This document shows, in pieces, positions 24,911 through 24,960 of a stretch of DNA of 24,960 bases. This DNA is from TMED108 sp964386795 (GTDB lineage Bacteria > Fidelibacterota > Marinisomatia > Marinisomatales > TCS55). The stretch spans positions 1 to 24,960 of the forward strand of contig CAYLUE010000022.1 in the NCBI GenBank assembly GCA_964386795.1. The letters are read 5' to 3'. Positions within the stretch are counted from its first letter, which is position 1, and each line of letters begins with the position of its first letter. Made by a program: the position numbers and the translations under genes. The notes under the pieces are model-generated. The model had not been told where the DNA came from. It saw only the letters and a list, made by a program, of their open reading frames with translations, and did no database searches.

Positions 24911-24960
24911 ATGTGGCAAGATAAATTAAAAGAAATCATTTATATTCTAGAAAATAGTGA
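24911..24960 (+). CDS. accB: Probable biotin carboxyl carrier protein AccB, first codons (3' end cut by window)
   Basis: Only 16 full codons and part of a 17th are present. They read MWQDKLKEIIYILENS and then Asp or Glu. The pattern of Lys, Leu, Ile-Ile, Leu-Glu and Ser resembles the N-terminal helix of the acetyl-CoA carboxylase biotin carrier (KIKKLIELVEES-type in E. coli), and accB often follows efp. An AAAGAGA ribosome-binding site (24899-24905) lies 5 nt before the ATG. The call rests on a very short stretch plus context; the biotin site lies outside. Confidence 0.65.
   Translation, partial: MWQDKLKEIIYILENS

Noticed and set aside
1..24960. CRISPR array, tRNA, rRNA, insertion sequence, prophage or defence system
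   Set aside because: No regularly spaced repeats, cloverleaf-like or rRNA sequence, transposase or integrase motifs are visible; nearly all DNA is explained by conserved plus-strand genes.

Overview
The window is AT-rich, tightly packed and entirely plus-strand. It carries about 18 genes with very short gaps and several 4-nt start/stop overlaps. I see no transposase, integrase, tRNA, rRNA or CRISPR array. LolCDE-type lipoprotein export, a TamB-like protein, an Omp85 barrel and a TPR lipoprotein show a diderm cell with an outer membrane. A ClpC-type unfoldase and a CdaA-type diadenylate cyclase make a typical proteobacterium unlikely. AT-rich, compact genomes with this mix suggest a marine FCB-group lineage such as Marinimicrobia/SAR406; that placement is inference and the sequence alone does not prove it.

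Layout. Bases 1-3173 hold the end of tilS, then hpt and ftsH, an order also known from Firmicutes, closed by a clear intrinsic terminator. Bases 3237-7479 hold folP, cdaA, prfB and lysS. The ftsH-folP and prfB-lysS neighbours are as in E. coli, but cdaA sits where E. coli has glmM. prfB needs the classic programmed +1 frameshift at an in-frame UGA. Bases 7491-10542 hold two LolC/LolE-type permeases and the LolD ATPase, joined by ATGA overlaps. clpC follows, then dnaK with its own promoter region, strong ribosome-binding site and a strong bidirectional terminator. Bases 15198-21392 are an envelope block: a large TamB-like protein, a 3-POTRA Omp85 protein and a small TPR lipoprotein. Bases 21397-24236 hold moxR, a DUF58 protein and a membrane protein of the MoxR-associated BatD/DUF4381 type. 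The window ends with efp and the first codons of a probable accB.

How the parts fit. The genes cover translation (tilS, prfB, lysS, efp), protein quality control (ftsH, clpC, dnaK, a MoxR AAA+ protein), nucleotide and folate supply (hpt, folP), c-di-AMP signalling (cdaA) and outer-membrane lipoprotein and protein assembly (LolCDE, TamB, Omp85, TPR lipoprotein). This is mostly conserved core genome and I do not see a wholly new system. The points most worth a second look are: the MoxR-associated protein, whose real N-terminus lies about 86 codons upstream of the first standard start and seems to need a CUG or other non-standard start; a near-consensus sigma-54-like element before dnaK that also reads as a sigma-70 promoter; and an EF-hand-like calcium-binding loop inserted in the Omp85 barrel next to its conserved loop-6 motif.
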